DNA of 64,000 bases from Acidobacteriota bacterium (GCA_003223025.1 QHXR01000022.1:37593-101592); one strand, 5' to 3'; shown: positions 16,537 through 25,328, numbered from the stretch's first letter. A program made the numbers and translations. The notes: generated by a model from the sequence alone, not told the origin.

Positions 16537-16540
16537 CTCG

Positions 16541-16569
16541 TTGCTGGTAAAATTTACCGGCGCTATACT
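16541..16569 (+). promoter_or_regulatory. Sigma-70-like promoter for the Cys-rich exported pair
   Basis: TTGCTG at 16541-16546 and TATACT at 16564-16569 are separated by exactly 17 bases. This argues for the downstream ATG at 16589 as the start of the next gene rather than a TTG inside the -35 box. Confidence 0.45.
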
Positions 16570-16588
16570 GGCGCCGGGTTCACGTCTG

Positions 16589-17005
16589 ATGAAACGGGTC
16601 AAAAAATATTGCAGAAAAACGCTGGCGGGATTCATGTCGTTGTGGATCAGCGGAATCGCGCTTCTGTTCTTCTGCCAGATGCCGGCACGTGCAGCTGGCG
16701 CCGAGTTTTGCCCGCTCGCAAAGGTCTCGAAAGGCCATTGCGATCATTCGAGTAAGAAGAGCAAGTCAGACCTGTTCTCGCAGAGCACGCCTCAGGCATT
16801 TGATTGCTGCGGATTTATCCCCGCTGTTTTTGATAAGACTCGAAAGATCGAGCGACACAAGCAACCGGCGAGCGTTGGCGAAAAGCAGTTGCCGTTCCGT
16901 TTGAAAGTTCGTCCGGCACGAAGCGGCTGGCCAAAAGCCACTCAAGCCTCCTATCCACCCAATCCGGGTCGGATCTTCATCAGACATCACGCCCTTCGTA
17001 TTTAG
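16589..17005 (+). CDS. Exported Cys/His-containing protein of unknown function
   Basis: A 138-residue protein with a basic N-terminus and hydrophobic segment (about 12-30, ending MPARAAGA), so exported or membrane-anchored. The mature part holds scattered Cys and His (FCPLAK, GHCDHSSKK, DCCGFIPAVFDK) that could bind metal. The C-terminus is basic and Pro-rich and ends RIFIRHHALRI. It is followed by another Cys-rich exported protein, and the pair ends at a strong terminator. A role in metal handling, as for proteins near copper-resistance genes, is a guess from composition. Confidence 0.6.
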   Translation: MKRVKKYCRKTLAGFMSLWISGIALLFFCQMPARAAGAEFCPLAKVSKGHCDHSSKKSKSDLFSQSTPQAFDCCGFIPAVFDKTRKIERHKQPASVGEKQLPFRLKVRPARSGWPKATQASYPPNPGRIFIRHHALRI

Positions 17006-17079
17006 AGAGCACTGAACATGCCGTGCGAACGATTCGTCGGCAACATTCATTGGCTTTCTGAATATACGAGGTAAATAAA

Positions 17080-17442
17080 ATGAAAAGATTGATACTCGCG
17101 ATCTCGGTGTTACTCGTCCTCGGACTTGCCGCCGCAGCGATCGCATATAACCGAACTGCCGTCGCTGAGACGGCGATGTCTTGCTGCTGCTGTGCGGGCG
17201 ATTCTTGTCCTATGAAGGATTCGGCTTCCGGCGAAACGGCGTCATGCTGCAATGAAGACTGCTGCAAAGACGGCTCGTGCGCGATGAAGAAGGACGCAGC
17301 CGCCGCCGCCGAAAACATGCCGGCTGATTGTCCGATGATGAAGAACAAAACCGGTGAAGCGACGGCTGGAGAGCATCAGCCTATGCACACTGATAGTAAG
17401 TCCTGCAGTTGTGCTTGCTGCAAAGCGAAGCAGAACGTTTAG
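17080..17442 (+). CDS. Exported Cys-rich, probably metal-binding, small protein
   Basis: A 120-residue protein with a signal peptide or anchor (about 1-25, hydrophobic core LAISVLLVLGLAAAAIA). The mature chain has about 16 cysteines in clusters (SCCCCAGDSC, SCCNEDCCKDGSC, SCSCACC) plus DCPMM and Met/His residues. Such clusters resemble metallothionein-like or Cu(I)-binding segments, in a cell-envelope location. A purine-rich GAGG lies about 8 bases before the ATG. It is the second gene of a pair with the one at 16589 and ends at a strong terminator. The metal is inferred, not known. Confidence 0.75.
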   Translation: MKRLILAISVLLVLGLAAAAIAYNRTAVAETAMSCCCCAGDSCPMKDSASGETASCCNEDCCKDGSCAMKKDAAAAAENMPADCPMMKNKTGEATAGEHQPMHTDSKSCSCACCKAKQNV

Positions 17443-17463
17443 GCTTCGCTTCAAACTAAAAAA

Positions 17464-17496
17464 GAGAGGCTGTCCGAAAGGACAGCCTCTCTTTTT
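17464..17496 (+). terminator. Rho-independent terminator after the Cys-rich gene
   Basis: A perfect 12-bp stem (17464-17475 with 17480-17491) closes a GAAA loop and is followed by TTTTT. Confidence 0.93.
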
Positions 17497-17508
17497 AATA
17501 TATTCTCA

Positions 17509-17683
17509 GCATCGCGTAGCGATGGCATGAATTTAGCCGTGGCCCTTCAGGCCACGGTAAGGCCGGCATGATTTCGTCGCGTAGCGACGGCTGAGATTCA
17601 GGCGTCGCTGACGCGACGCGGTCGCGATCCCGGTTTCCGTGGCCTTAATGGCCACGGCTAAATTCATGCGATCGCTACGCGAC
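17509..17683. repeat. Long inverted repeat with inner hairpins
   Basis: The left arm at about 17512-17547 (words gcgtagcgat, gaatttagccgtgg) pairs with the right arm at about 17650-17681. Inside are smaller hairpins such as ggcccttcaggcc and cgtcgcgtagcgacg. It lies between the convergent Cys-rich gene and trxB. Confidence 0.8.
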
Positions 17684-17690
17684 CCGGAAA

Positions 17691-18704
17691 CTACCAATTA
17701 GTAGGCGTATTCTTCGCCGCATTCGGAACATGATGCTCCGCCAAGAACCTCTCCGCATCGATGGCTGCCATACATCCCGTTCCCGCCGCGGTCACGGCCT
17801 GACGATAGTACGAATCCTGTGCATCGCCGCATGCGAAAACGCCTTCGATATTCGTCTTCATTGTCTTGCCTTCGGTTATCAAATATCCGACGTCGTCCAT
17901 GTCGAGGACGCCCTTGAACAGTTCGGTATTCGGCTTGTGCCCGATCGCAATGAACACGCCCTGCGTCGGAAAATTAGAAGTCTCGTTCGTCTCGTTATTG
18001 AAAAGTGTCACGCTCTCGACGCCCGCTTCCTTCGAACCCTGGATATCCTTCAGCTCGGTATTCCAAAGCACGTCGATCTTTTCGTGAGCAAGCACGCGTT
18101 CCTGCATGATCTTCGAAGCGCGAAATTCGTGTCGCCGGTGAACAAGCGAAACTTTCGATGCGAATCGCGTGAGGAAAAGCGCCTCTTCCATCGCCGTGTC
18201 GCCGCCACCGACTACGACGATCGGTTTTCCTCGAAAGAAAAACCCGTCGCACGTCGCGCATGCCGAAACACCGTTTCCACCTAAGCCTTCGGGAACCGGA
18301 GCTTCGCCTGGAATTCCCAACCATTTCGCTGACGCTCCGGTCGAGATGATCAGCGTATCCGCTTTTACGATCGTCGTGATCTCGTCAGCGTCTTCGCTGT
18401 CCTTTCCGTAAAGTGTGAACGGTCGTTGCGAAAGATCGACCTTGTCGATCCATACGTTAATAATCTCGGTCCCGAATCGAACCGCTTGTTCACGAAACTG
18501 CTCCATCAAGGCCGGTCCCATGATCCCGTCAGCAAAGCCCGGATAATTCTCAACGTCGGTCGTGATCGTCAACTGACCGCCGGGCTGAGGACCGTCGATG
18601 ACGAGCGGCGAAAGCTCAGCTCGCGAAGCGTAGATCGCCGCCGTGAGTCCGGCCGGACCCGAACCTAGAATCACGACCTTGCGCTCGATGTTTGTTGTGG
18701 ACAT
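17691..18704 (-). CDS. trxB: Thioredoxin-disulfide reductase
   Basis: A 337-residue FAD/NADPH flavoenzyme that keeps thioredoxin reduced. The FAD motif GSGPAGLTAA begins at about residue 14. The redox-active pair is CATC (C149-C152) and the NADPH motif GGGDTAMEEA follows at about 172. A terminal FACGDAQD segment is present. The length is as expected. I prefer the ATG at 18704, whose product begins MSTTNIERK, over one at 18725. It appears to be monocistronic. No thioredoxin gene is nearby. Confidence 0.95.
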   Translation of the reverse strand: MSTTNIERKVVILGSGPAGLTAAIYASRAELSPLVIDGPQPGGQLTITTDVENYPGFADGIMGPALMEQFREQAVRFGTEIINVWIDKVDLSQRPFTLYGKDSEDADEITTIVKADTLIISTGASAKWLGIPGEAPVPEGLGGNGVSACATCDGFFFRGKPIVVVGGGDTAMEEALFLTRFASKVSLVHRRHEFRASKIMQERVLAHEKIDVLWNTELKDIQGSKEAGVESVTLFNNETNETSNFPTQGVFIAIGHKPNTELFKGVLDMDDVGYLITEGKTMKTNIEGVFACGDAQDSYYRQAVTAAGTGCMAAIDAERFLAEHHVPNAAKNTPTNW

Positions 18705-18923
18705 GTGTCGTTCGATGCTCTCCAAAAGCTTGAAAAATTTGAAATAATCGCTATGTCTGTAGTATAACTATCGCGTCGTAACTTAGTCGAATAAAGACAG
18801 GGACGCCAGCTTTACAGAATTCCGCCCCCGAAATTAAATATCGATAGCGAACCGGTCAAATGGGAGTTTTCCGGTTTCAGGTGTTAAGCTAGGTTTGCTC
18901 GGAACGCGCCCCTTCGACAAAAC

Positions 18924-19301
18924 ATGCCGACCAGTATGCAGCCTCAGTTTGAGGAAAAACGCTTTGCACTTCGGATGGCCCTTCGCCTTCCGATCGTAGT
19001 ATCCGGGCGCACTGAGGATGGTGCGGCGTGGAGCGAGCCGACTGAGACCGACGACATCTCAACGCTGGGAGCACTGTTCCAACTCAATCAAAGTATTTCC
19101 GAAGGCGAGACGCTTTATATCCGCTCGCACCGCCCCGACGGAGTTCCGGTCGAGGTGAAGGCGAAGGTCGCCCGCGTCGGTGCGTCAAGCTATGGAACAT
19201 CGCGTGTCGGTGTTTCGATCATCGAGTCAAAAGATAACTGGCTTCGATTATTCGTCGCGTGGATCGCGGACGACAACGTAGTTGAAGGAATTGAAGAGTA
19301 G
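18924..19301 (+). CDS. PilZ-domain protein
   Basis: A 125-residue single-domain protein. The arginine region RFALRMALR (about 13-21) and the DxSxxG motif DISTLG (about 44-49) fit a PilZ domain, which binds cyclic di-GMP. RVGVSII closes the beta-barrel. It has no output domain, so it would act by binding a partner. It is alone on its strand. The gap before it (18726-18923) shows no other gene. Confidence 0.8.
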   Translation: MPTSMQPQFEEKRFALRMALRLPIVVSGRTEDGAAWSEPTETDDISTLGALFQLNQSISEGETLYIRSHRPDGVPVEVKAKVARVGASSYGTSRVGVSIIESKDNWLRLFVAWIADDNVVEGIEE

Positions 19302-19306
19302 ACGAC

Positions 19307-19399
19307 GTAGGACAGGCTGTTAGCCTGTACTGTTCGCGGATGAGGTGAGTTTTCAAAACCGAGACGACAATACGAGGACAGGCTAACAGCCTGTCCTAC
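19307..19399. repeat. Inverted repeat 'ggacaggctgttagcctgt'
   Basis: Arms at 19307-19328 and 19377-19398 are nearly perfect reverse complements, and each arm is itself partly palindromic. They fill the gap between the PilZ and crotonase genes. Confidence 0.85.
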
Positions 19400-19405
19400 C
19401 CTTTT

Positions 19406-20188
19406 ATGACATACGAAACAATCACCGTCGAAAGACGCGACACTGGTGTCGCTGTTCTCACGATCAACCGGCCGGAAAAGCTCAATGCTCTGAACAAACA
19501 GGTTCACACCGAAGGCGTCGCCGCACTCGAAGATCTGAAGCGCGATGATTCCGTGCGCGTTCTCGTGATAACCGGTGCAGGTGAAAAATCTTTTATCGCA
19601 GGCGCTGACATCAGCGAATTCGCGGGACAGACACCCGTGACACAGCGAAATCTTTTTCACGAGAAAACGTTCTTCAATTCAATCGACTCATTTCCGAAAC
19701 CCACGATCGCGATGGTCAACGGATTTTGTCTCGGCGGCGGAAACGAGCTTGCGCTCGCATGCGATCTTCGCGTCTGCAGCGGGAACGCAAAATTTTCTCA
19801 GCCTGAGATCAATCTCGGCATCATGTCCGGCGGGGGTGGAACTCAGCGACTGACGCGTTTGATCGGCGAGGGGCGTTCGATGGAGATCATGCTGACCGGT
19901 GACATGATCGACGCCGAAACGGCACTGAAATTCGGACTCGTGAATCACGTTTACCCGGCGGCCGAGCTCGAAGCTAAAACAATGGAGCTCGCTGAAAAGA
20001 TCGCGACCAAAGCGCCGATCGCTCTGCAGCTCTGTAAAGAAGCGGTGAAGTTCGCGTCACGTTCGAATCTCGACGAAGGCCTCCGTCGCGAAGTCGATCT
20101 CTTCGCGATCTGTTTTTCGACGGAAGACAAACAGGAAGGCGTGTCGGCGTTTTTGGAGAAGCGAAAGCCGAACTTTAAGGGGAAGTAG
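19406..20188 (+). CDS. Enoyl-CoA hydratase/isomerase (crotonase family)
   Basis: A 260-residue crotonase-fold enzyme acting on CoA thioesters, probably in fatty-acid or amino-acid breakdown. The oxyanion-hole segment AGADISEF and the GGGNELALACD segment hold the first catalytic Glu. The second catalytic Glu, normally in PExxLG, is present as QPEINLG. The C-terminal LEKRKPNF trimerisation tail is typical. Length is normal. It is not near other beta-oxidation genes here. 3-Hydroxybutyryl-CoA dehydratase is a reasonable closer name, but the substrate is uncertain. Confidence 0.92.
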   Translation: MTYETITVERRDTGVAVLTINRPEKLNALNKQVHTEGVAALEDLKRDDSVRVLVITGAGEKSFIAGADISEFAGQTPVTQRNLFHEKTFFNSIDSFPKPTIAMVNGFCLGGGNELALACDLRVCSGNAKFSQPEINLGIMSGGGGTQRLTRLIGEGRSMEIMLTGDMIDAETALKFGLVNHVYPAAELEAKTMELAEKIATKAPIALQLCKEAVKFASRSNLDEGLRREVDLFAICFSTEDKQEGVSAFLEKRKPNFKGK

Positions 20189-20218
20189 TCTAGCGAGCCT
20201 ATCGAGTCTGTCGGGTGT

Positions 20219-20306
20219 CTTTTCGTGTTCTTTCGTGTGAGTTAGTGGTTCCAGTCTTTAAGGCCGAAAGAACTGGAACCACGAACTTACACGAAACAAC
20301 ACAAAC
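20219..20306. repeat. Inverted repeat of the 'cgtgttctttcgtgt' family, copy 2
   Basis: The arms (about 20219-20256 and 20270-20306) share the words agtggttccagt and cgaaacaacac with the copies at 10272 and 26428. It is flanked by stutter tracts of gactcaatagac at about 20188-20218 and 20317-20365. Confidence 0.8.
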
Positions 20307-20410
20307 GAAGAAAACACGAAGTCAATAGACTCAATAGACTTGAAAGACTCGACTAGACTCACTTGACGCTCTGAAACGATTTCGGTAGATTCAAACTTCG
20401 TCGTTCCGGC

Positions 20411-20447
20411 AACTAGAAACTAGAAACCAGGAACTCGAAACTTAAAT
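20411..20447. repeat. Stutter tract of aactagaaac
   Basis: Four degenerate copies of a 9-10 bp unit immediately upstream of the tRNA gene. Confidence 0.55.
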
Positions 20448-20450
20448 TGG

Positions 20451-20526
20451 GGACGTAGCTCAGCTGGGAGAGCGCTGCAATGGCATTGCAGAGGTCAGGG
20501 GTTCGATCCCCCTCGTCTCCACCAAT
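20451..20526 (+). tRNA. tRNA-Ala (anticodon GGC)
   Basis: A full 76-base cloverleaf. The acceptor GGGGACG pairs with CGTCTCC (20516-20522), followed by discriminator A and an encoded CCA (20524-20526). The anticodon stem CTGCA/TGCAG encloses the loop ATGGCAT with anticodon GGC, which reads GCC alanine codons. The T arm GGGGTTCGATCCCC is standard. Confidence 0.97.
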
Positions 20527-20537
20527 CAAATTAAGAA

Positions 20538-20566
20538 AGGCTGCCTGGAAGGGCAGCCTTTTTTAT
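20538..20566 (+). terminator. Terminator after tRNA-Ala
   Basis: The stem AAAGGCTGCC/GGCAGCCTTT with a short loop is followed by a run of T, starting 12 bases after the CCA end. Confidence 0.88.
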
Positions 20567-20568
20567 GA

Positions 20569-20733
20569 ATTGCCTCCGTGCTTTAGCCGGAGGAGACAGA
20601 ATCGAGTGGCAAGGCTTTAGCCAAAAATCAGAAAATGATTCCGAAAGGCTTTAGCCTAAAATCATTTTTCGGCTGAAGCCTTTGTGTGAGCCCTGAACCT
20701 CCGCTTGAAAGCGGAGGCAACTCATAAGAATTT
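20569..20733. repeat. Compound inverted repeat ('ctttagcc' family)
   Basis: The outer pair ttgcctccg/cggaggcaa encloses inner words ggctttagcc and ggctgaagcc in opposite orientations. The gap 20189-20756 otherwise holds only the tRNA, its terminator and the repeats listed above. Confidence 0.75.
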
Positions 20734-20756
20734 CATTTCTGGCGTTCTGTCCCCAA

Positions 20757-21524
20757 CTATTTCCCCACACTAAAACCGCCGTCGATCTCTAACGCGGTGC
20801 CGGTGACGAACGCGGCTTCGTCGCTCGCAAGATAGAGCGCACACGCAGCGATCTCTTCGGGCGTGCCCATCCGGCCGATGGCCTGCGTCGCGGCCATCTC
20901 TTCATAAGCTTTTTTGGGATCGGGATATTCGGCGATTCGTTTCTTCACGAACTCCGTCTCGACGCGTCCCGGGCAGATGCTGTTCGCACGAATTCCTTGC
21001 GTTGCATGATCGAGTGCGATGCATTTTGTAAAACCGACGACCGCGAATTTCGTGGTGCAGTATGCGAGCCGATCGCGGATAGCGATGATTCCGCCGATCG
21101 ATGCGACGTTGACGATGACGCCGTGATTTCGTTCGATCATTCCTCCGATGAACGCTTTGGTCAGATCGAACATGCCGCGAACATTCACTGCGAAGAGTCG
21201 ATCGAGATCTTCCGATGTCGTCTCCAGGATCGTGCCCACATGTCCAATACCTGCATTGTTTACCAGGATGTCGAGCCATCCGCTCGTTCGGCGGATGTAA
21301 GCTTCGGCTGCGGCGCATGACGATTTGTCCGACACGTCGAGCTCCATGAACTCCGCCGCCAATCCCTGCTGTGCGATGTCGTCCGCAACGGCGACACCTC
21401 GATCGAAATCAAGATCGGCGACAAAAACTTTCGCACCCGCCGCCGCCAGCGTGCGTGCTGTCGCTTCACCGATGCCCGATGCGGCTCCAGTTACTAAAGC
21501 ATTCTTACCCGACAGATCAAACAT
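20757..21524 (-). CDS. SDR-family sugar-acid dehydrogenase
   Basis: A 255-residue classical SDR. TGAASGIG is at 12-19, NNAG at 89-92, the catalytic Ser at 142 and YxxxK at Y155/K159, with an EIDGG end. It overlaps the FAH-hydrolase gene by 8 bases, so the two are translationally coupled. The pairing is typical of pathways that oxidise a 2-keto-3-deoxy sugar acid to its 2,4-diketo form before hydrolysis, as in the L-fucose and L-rhamnose routes. That role is inferred from context; the fold and family are certain. Confidence 0.92.
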   Translation of the reverse strand: MFDLSGKNALVTGAASGIGEATARTLAAAGAKVFVADLDFDRGVAVADDIAQQGLAAEFMELDVSDKSSCAAAEAYIRRTSGWLDILVNNAGIGHVGTILETTSEDLDRLFAVNVRGMFDLTKAFIGGMIERNHGVIVNVASIGGIIAIRDRLAYCTTKFAVVGFTKCIALDHATQGIRANSICPGRVETEFVKKRIAEYPDPKKAYEEMAATQAIGRMGTPEEIAACALYLASDEAAFVTGTALEIDGGFSVGK

Positions 21525-22410
21525 TCTTCACCACCCCATTGATCAAAATTCCAAGACCCGCGATCTCGACTTCGCAGACGTCACCGTCCTTCAAAAATAT
21601 CGGCGGCTTTCGCGCAAAGCCGACGCCGGGCGGAGTTCCCGTCGCGATGACGTCGCCGGGCTCGAGCGTTATCGAGCGCGAGAGATACTCGATGAGCTCC
21701 GGGATCTTGAAGATAAGTTGATTCGTACTCGAATCCTGCATCGTGTCGCCGTTCAGTCGAAACTGAATCTTCAGCGAGTGCGGATCCGCGATCTCATCCT
21801 TTGTCGCTACGAACTCGCCGAATGGCGCGAACGTGTCGCACGATTTCCCGCGTTGCCACTGCCCGTCGGCGAACTGCATGTCGCGTGCTGAGACGTCGTT
21901 GAAGTTGGTGTATCCGAACACATGATCCATCGCGTTTTTCAGTTCGATGTTTTTCGCACGGCGACCGATTATCACTGCGAGCTCCGCTTCGAAATCAACT
22001 TGCACGCCGCCGACCGGCAGAACGATCGAATCTTCCGACGCGGCGACGCATGTGTTGAATTTCGAAAATATCAATGGAGCTTTCGGGATCTCCGCACCGC
22101 TCTCGGTCACGTGATCGAGATAATTCAGACCGATGCAGATGATCTTCGAAGGACGAGGCACAGGCGCTTCGATCTTCACATCGTCGCGCTTAACGACCGG
22201 CAATTTTCCGCCCGCGACGGCTTCGCTCGCGAACTTCAGAAAATCCGTTTCGAGATCGTAGCACCGAAGAACTTCGTCAGATGTAAGGCCGAGCGGCAGA
22301 ACAGACGGCGTAAGATCGAAGATCGTTTCCTCATCGGCCATCGCGCCGATCCGATAGTTTGCGTATGGACGATTCTGCGTCGATGGATTTCTAAAAACTA
22401 CAAATTTCAT
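21517..22410 (-). CDS. Fumarylacetoacetate-hydrolase-family protein (diketo sugar-acid hydrolase candidate)
   Basis: A 297-residue FAH-family hydrolase. The conserved IGLNYLDHVTESG segment (about 93-105) is followed by metal ligands E141, E143 (DFEAELAVIIG) and D172 (NFNDVSARD). A TGTPPGVG segment shapes the active site. The family cleaves a C-C bond in acylpyruvate-like compounds. Beside an SDR and a dehydratase-like enolase, 2,4-diketo-3-deoxy sugar-acid hydrolase is the natural reading. It sits 7 bases after the exported DUF gene and overlaps the SDR gene. Confidence 0.9.
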   Translation of the reverse strand: MKFVVFRNPSTQNRPYANYRIGAMADEETIFDLTPSVLPLGLTSDEVLRCYDLETDFLKFASEAVAGGKLPVVKRDDVKIEAPVPRPSKIICIGLNYLDHVTESGAEIPKAPLIFSKFNTCVAASEDSIVLPVGGVQVDFEAELAVIIGRRAKNIELKNAMDHVFGYTNFNDVSARDMQFADGQWQRGKSCDTFAPFGEFVATKDEIADPHSLKIQFRLNGDTMQDSSTNQLIFKIPELIEYLSRSITLEPGDVIATGTPPGVGFARKPPIFLKDGDVCEVEIAGLGILINGVVKNV

Positions 22411-22417
22411 TTGGTGA

Positions 22418-23665
22418 CTATTTTAGACCCGCGATCGGGACATAGATAAATCGCGGACGATATCCGTCGATATAGATCGTGTCCGCGTTGTGTGTTCGAT
22501 TCAAATTGTACGAGATAAGAAGCCGTCCGTGATCGGATAACTGCTTGTGTATGTGTGGATTATAGACGACGAGATGTTCTTTCAATTTCACATCCGGAGC
22601 GAGTCCCGGAACGGTAAACGAGTTCGATTCGGGCATCGCATACACGACATGTTTTCCGGTGAACGGGCCTTGAGGTGAGCACGACGAATACAAAGTGATG
22701 TCACGCCATGAGCCCCACGCCGCGGTCGTGTCGATCCCGGCGAAGACAAAAGTCGGACGTCCGTTGATGTTTGCGCGGACGACATTGAACTCGTCGCTTA
22801 TCGAATCGTTTGATGGAATGATCGGTTCCGCGTTTTGCAATCCGCTTGTCCACGATTTTCCATTCCAAGCCGACCAGCTCGCCGAAGCAGACAACTCATC
22901 GAACGATGCATTCGCTTTCATGCGCGCGACGAACACCTGCTTCTTTCCGTTGCGTGCGCCTTTTCCGTAGATGTACAGCCACGCTCCATCGACGATCATC
23001 GCAGTGCCCCAATGGATATCCATCGAAGGGAAGCCGGTGACGTCAATCTGCTTTTCGATCGCGAGTGATTTTGGATTGAGTTGAGCGATCGTCGATCCGT
23101 GAAACGCGAGCTTCGAGTCGAACTTGTGTAGAAAAACAAAGATGCGCTTTTTTGCGAGCATGATCGCGTCGCCCATCCAGAAGTTCAGTCCGTCGGCCGG
23201 ATCTTTGAAATAGGACGACGACAATCCGTTCGCGCTTTTCGGGCCGGCGAGAAGACGCATCCGCGTTCGGCTTTTGTCGAGAACGACGATGCTGTTCCGC
23301 GCGATAAAAGTCGAAGCCGGCGGATCGCAGATCGGCGACGGACAGTTTATCTCGGTTGTTCGGAGTCCGGTTGCGGATCGGGACACAGTTCCGTCGCCCT
23401 TGGTTCTCGGCGATTCAGCGATGTAAGAATCGGAAAAGAAAAATGCCGTGTCACCGTTCGGAAGCAACACGGAATAAGTGCTGTCGCCGCCCGTCCACGC
23501 AGAAGCTCCCGCCGCTTGAAGACCCTTGCCCGGCCCATCCTGCGTAAAGATCGCGTCCCACTCTTCCGCCTTCGTTCCCATCGATGGCGAGATCGGGCAT
23601 TGCCCAAACGATGTCGCTGATAAGAGCGAGACAATTGTGAGAAAGACAAAGCAGCAGAGCCTCAT
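22418..23665 (-). CDS. Exported glycosidase-like beta-propeller protein of unknown function
   Basis: A protein of about 415 residues with a signal peptide (MRLCCFVFLTIV, ending SATSFGQ). The mature part has repeated Trp/Gly-rich blade-like segments (AGASAWTGGDSTYSV, DIHWGTAMIVDGAWLYIYG, VVYNPHIHK). It looks like the five-bladed propeller proteins described as DUF5005/DUF4185-like and linked to glycoside hydrolases. No catalytic residues can be assigned. An in-frame ATG at 23692 is an alternative start; I prefer 23665 because it begins a clean signal. It leads the operon with the FAH and SDR genes, so it may act outside the cell on the same sugar source. Confidence 0.65.
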   Translation of the reverse strand: MRLCCFVFLTIVSLLSATSFGQCPISPSMGTKAEEWDAIFTQDGPGKGLQAAGASAWTGGDSTYSVLLPNGDTAFFFSDSYIAESPRTKGDGTVSRSATGLRTTEINCPSPICDPPASTFIARNSIVVLDKSRTRMRLLAGPKSANGLSSSYFKDPADGLNFWMGDAIMLAKKRIFVFLHKFDSKLAFHGSTIAQLNPKSLAIEKQIDVTGFPSMDIHWGTAMIVDGAWLYIYGKGARNGKKQVFVARMKANASFDELSASASWSAWNGKSWTSGLQNAEPIIPSNDSISDEFNVVRANINGRPTFVFAGIDTTAAWGSWRDITLYSSCSPQGPFTGKHVVYAMPESNSFTVPGLAPDVKLKEHLVVYNPHIHKQLSDHGRLLISYNLNRTHNADTIYIDGYRPRFIYVPIAGLK

Positions 23666-23726
23666 CCGATAGAAGCATTCATGTATCGGCATTTTAGTTG
23701 AACGCTGGGTGGGCATTGCTTGAAAT

Positions 23727-24034
23727 TTTCTTGTCGCCAAAGGCGACGCACATTAAAGCCTAGGGTTGAGTAAGCGAAGCGACGAAACCCTAGGAACAAC
23801 AACGATAGACTCCGCTCGCTGAAAGTGAGCAACAATGCGGCATTGTTCGACCCCTTCAGGGTCGGTTCAATTTGCGTTCTTACCTAGGGTTTCATTCGCT
23901 TCGCTCATTCAACCCTAGGCTTTAATGTACGTCGCCTTTGGCGACAAGAATTTGTCGGATGAATCGTGAACGGTTTCATTCGCTTCGCTCATTCAACCCT
24001 GGGCTTAATTGTTCATCGCCTTTGGCGACAAGAA
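23727..24034. repeat. Repeat-filled gap of about 300 bases
   Basis: No gene is visible. Words such as tcgcctttggcgac, accctagg and gcgaagcg recur in both orientations. The left part (about 23727-23790) is the reverse complement of the right part (about 23887-23950). A third partial copy follows at about 23965-24034. Confidence 0.85.
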
Positions 24035-24036
24035 GC

Positions 24037-25299
24037 TCAAAACGGAATATCAGGCTTCCGCGCATCTTTCGGATCGGCCCAACGATTATTCGGAACCGTC
24101 GGCGTCCAACCCGGACGCAGCGGATCCTGATCGTACGAATATCCACCGAGGCGTTTGTAGAGCTCGGCGTATTCGGAAACTTTGTCGCGATCGAGCTTCA
24201 CACCTAGACCCGGTCCGTCCGGCACGCGGATCTTTCCGTTTTCATATTTCATCAAACCGCCTTCGATGATGTCGTCGGTCAGATGATGATAATGCGCGTC
24301 CGCGGCGTACGCGAGGTTCGGGATGACCGCTCCGAGATGGAGCATCGTCGCGAGCTGAATTCCGAGTTCACCCGACGAATGCACCGCGACGCCGAGCTGA
24401 AAAGTCTCGCAGACTCCGGCCGCTTTCACGCATTGTCGGATTCCACCCCAGAACGTCGTGTCGAGCAGGATTACGTCGCACGCAGTATTCAAAACATTTG
24501 CCGCGAGCTGTTCGAAATTTACGACAACGGTATTCGTCGCGAGCGGCATGCGAACTTTCTCACGAGTTCGACGCATTCCGTGAAGTCCGAAGACTGGATC
24601 TTCGAGATAGTCGTTGTTGATGTCCTCGATCTGCTGTCCGAACCAGATCGCCTGCTCGGTCGACCATGCGGCGTTCGGATCGAAGCGGAACGAATCTCCA
24701 CTTCGTGTGTCGGTGCCGAGCTCGGCCGCGACTGCGCGATAACATTCGAGCTCATACACCGGATCGAACACACCGCCCTTCAACTTGTGCGATGTAAATC
24801 CGTATTTCGTTTTCAGATCTTTCGCATGTGCGACGAGCTGATCGACGGTGCGAACCTCGCCGCTTCCGTCTTTCGGATTCGGATACCGGAAAAAAAGATA
24901 CGACGCGAAGGGAACTTCGTCCTGAAGCTTTCCGCCGAGGATATCGTAGACCGGAACATTCCACTTTTGTCCGATGATATCGAGACATGCAAACTCGAGA
25001 GCCGCGAGGATCTGTGTGCGATTGTTATAGAGCGATGCAGTCGGATTCGCGATCTTGAATCGCATCTCCTCGAGACGTGCCGGATCGTGTCCGACAAGAT
25101 AACTCTTCATCGCGCGAAAGATCGCTTCCGCAGATTCGCCGCCGCCGCCCATCTCGCCAAGTCCAACGATGCCTTCATCGGTCTCGACCTCGACTATCGT
25201 TCGAACAAATCGTCCCCAGTGACAACCCGCCGCATGTCGCAGCGGAGCCTCGAGGGGGACGGTGACAGTCGTTGCTTTTATGTCGGTAATTTTCATCAA
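24037..25299 (-). CDS. Glucarate-dehydratase-like enolase-superfamily protein
   Basis: A 420-residue enolase-superfamily member. The KxK motif is K172-L-K174, metal ligands are D207 (FDPNAAWS), E233 (YLEDP) and N256 (ATNTV), and the D280/H307 pair ([19 protein letters not shown]) is placed as in glucarate dehydratase. The C-terminal GPGLGV segment fits the same subgroup. These enzymes take a proton alpha to a carboxylate and eliminate water, giving a 2-keto-3-deoxy sugar acid. The H-region differs from typical glucarate dehydratase (HSSGELG for HSNNHFD), so the real substrate may be another aldonate or aldarate. It lies in the sugar-acid cluster. Confidence 0.88.
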   Translation of the reverse strand: MMKITDIKATTVTVPLEAPLRHAAGCHWGRFVRTIVEVETDEGIVGLGEMGGGGESAEAIFRAMKSYLVGHDPARLEEMRFKIANPTASLYNNRTQILAALEFACLDIIGQKWNVPVYDILGGKLQDEVPFASYLFFRYPNPKDGSGEVRTVDQLVAHAKDLKTKYGFTSHKLKGGVFDPVYELECYRAVAAELGTDTRSGDSFRFDPNAAWSTEQAIWFGQQIEDINNDYLEDPVFGLHGMRRTREKVRMPLATNTVVVNFEQLAANVLNTACDVILLDTTFWGGIRQCVKAAGVCETFQLGVAVHSSGELGIQLATMLHLGAVIPNLAYAADAHYHHLTDDIIEGGLMKYENGKIRVPDGPGLGVKLDRDKVSEYAELYKRLGGYSYDQDPLRPGWTPTVPNNRWADPKDARKPDIPF

Positions 25300-25328
25300 T
25301 CAATGTGTCCCCAGGACAGTTTCGCTAC

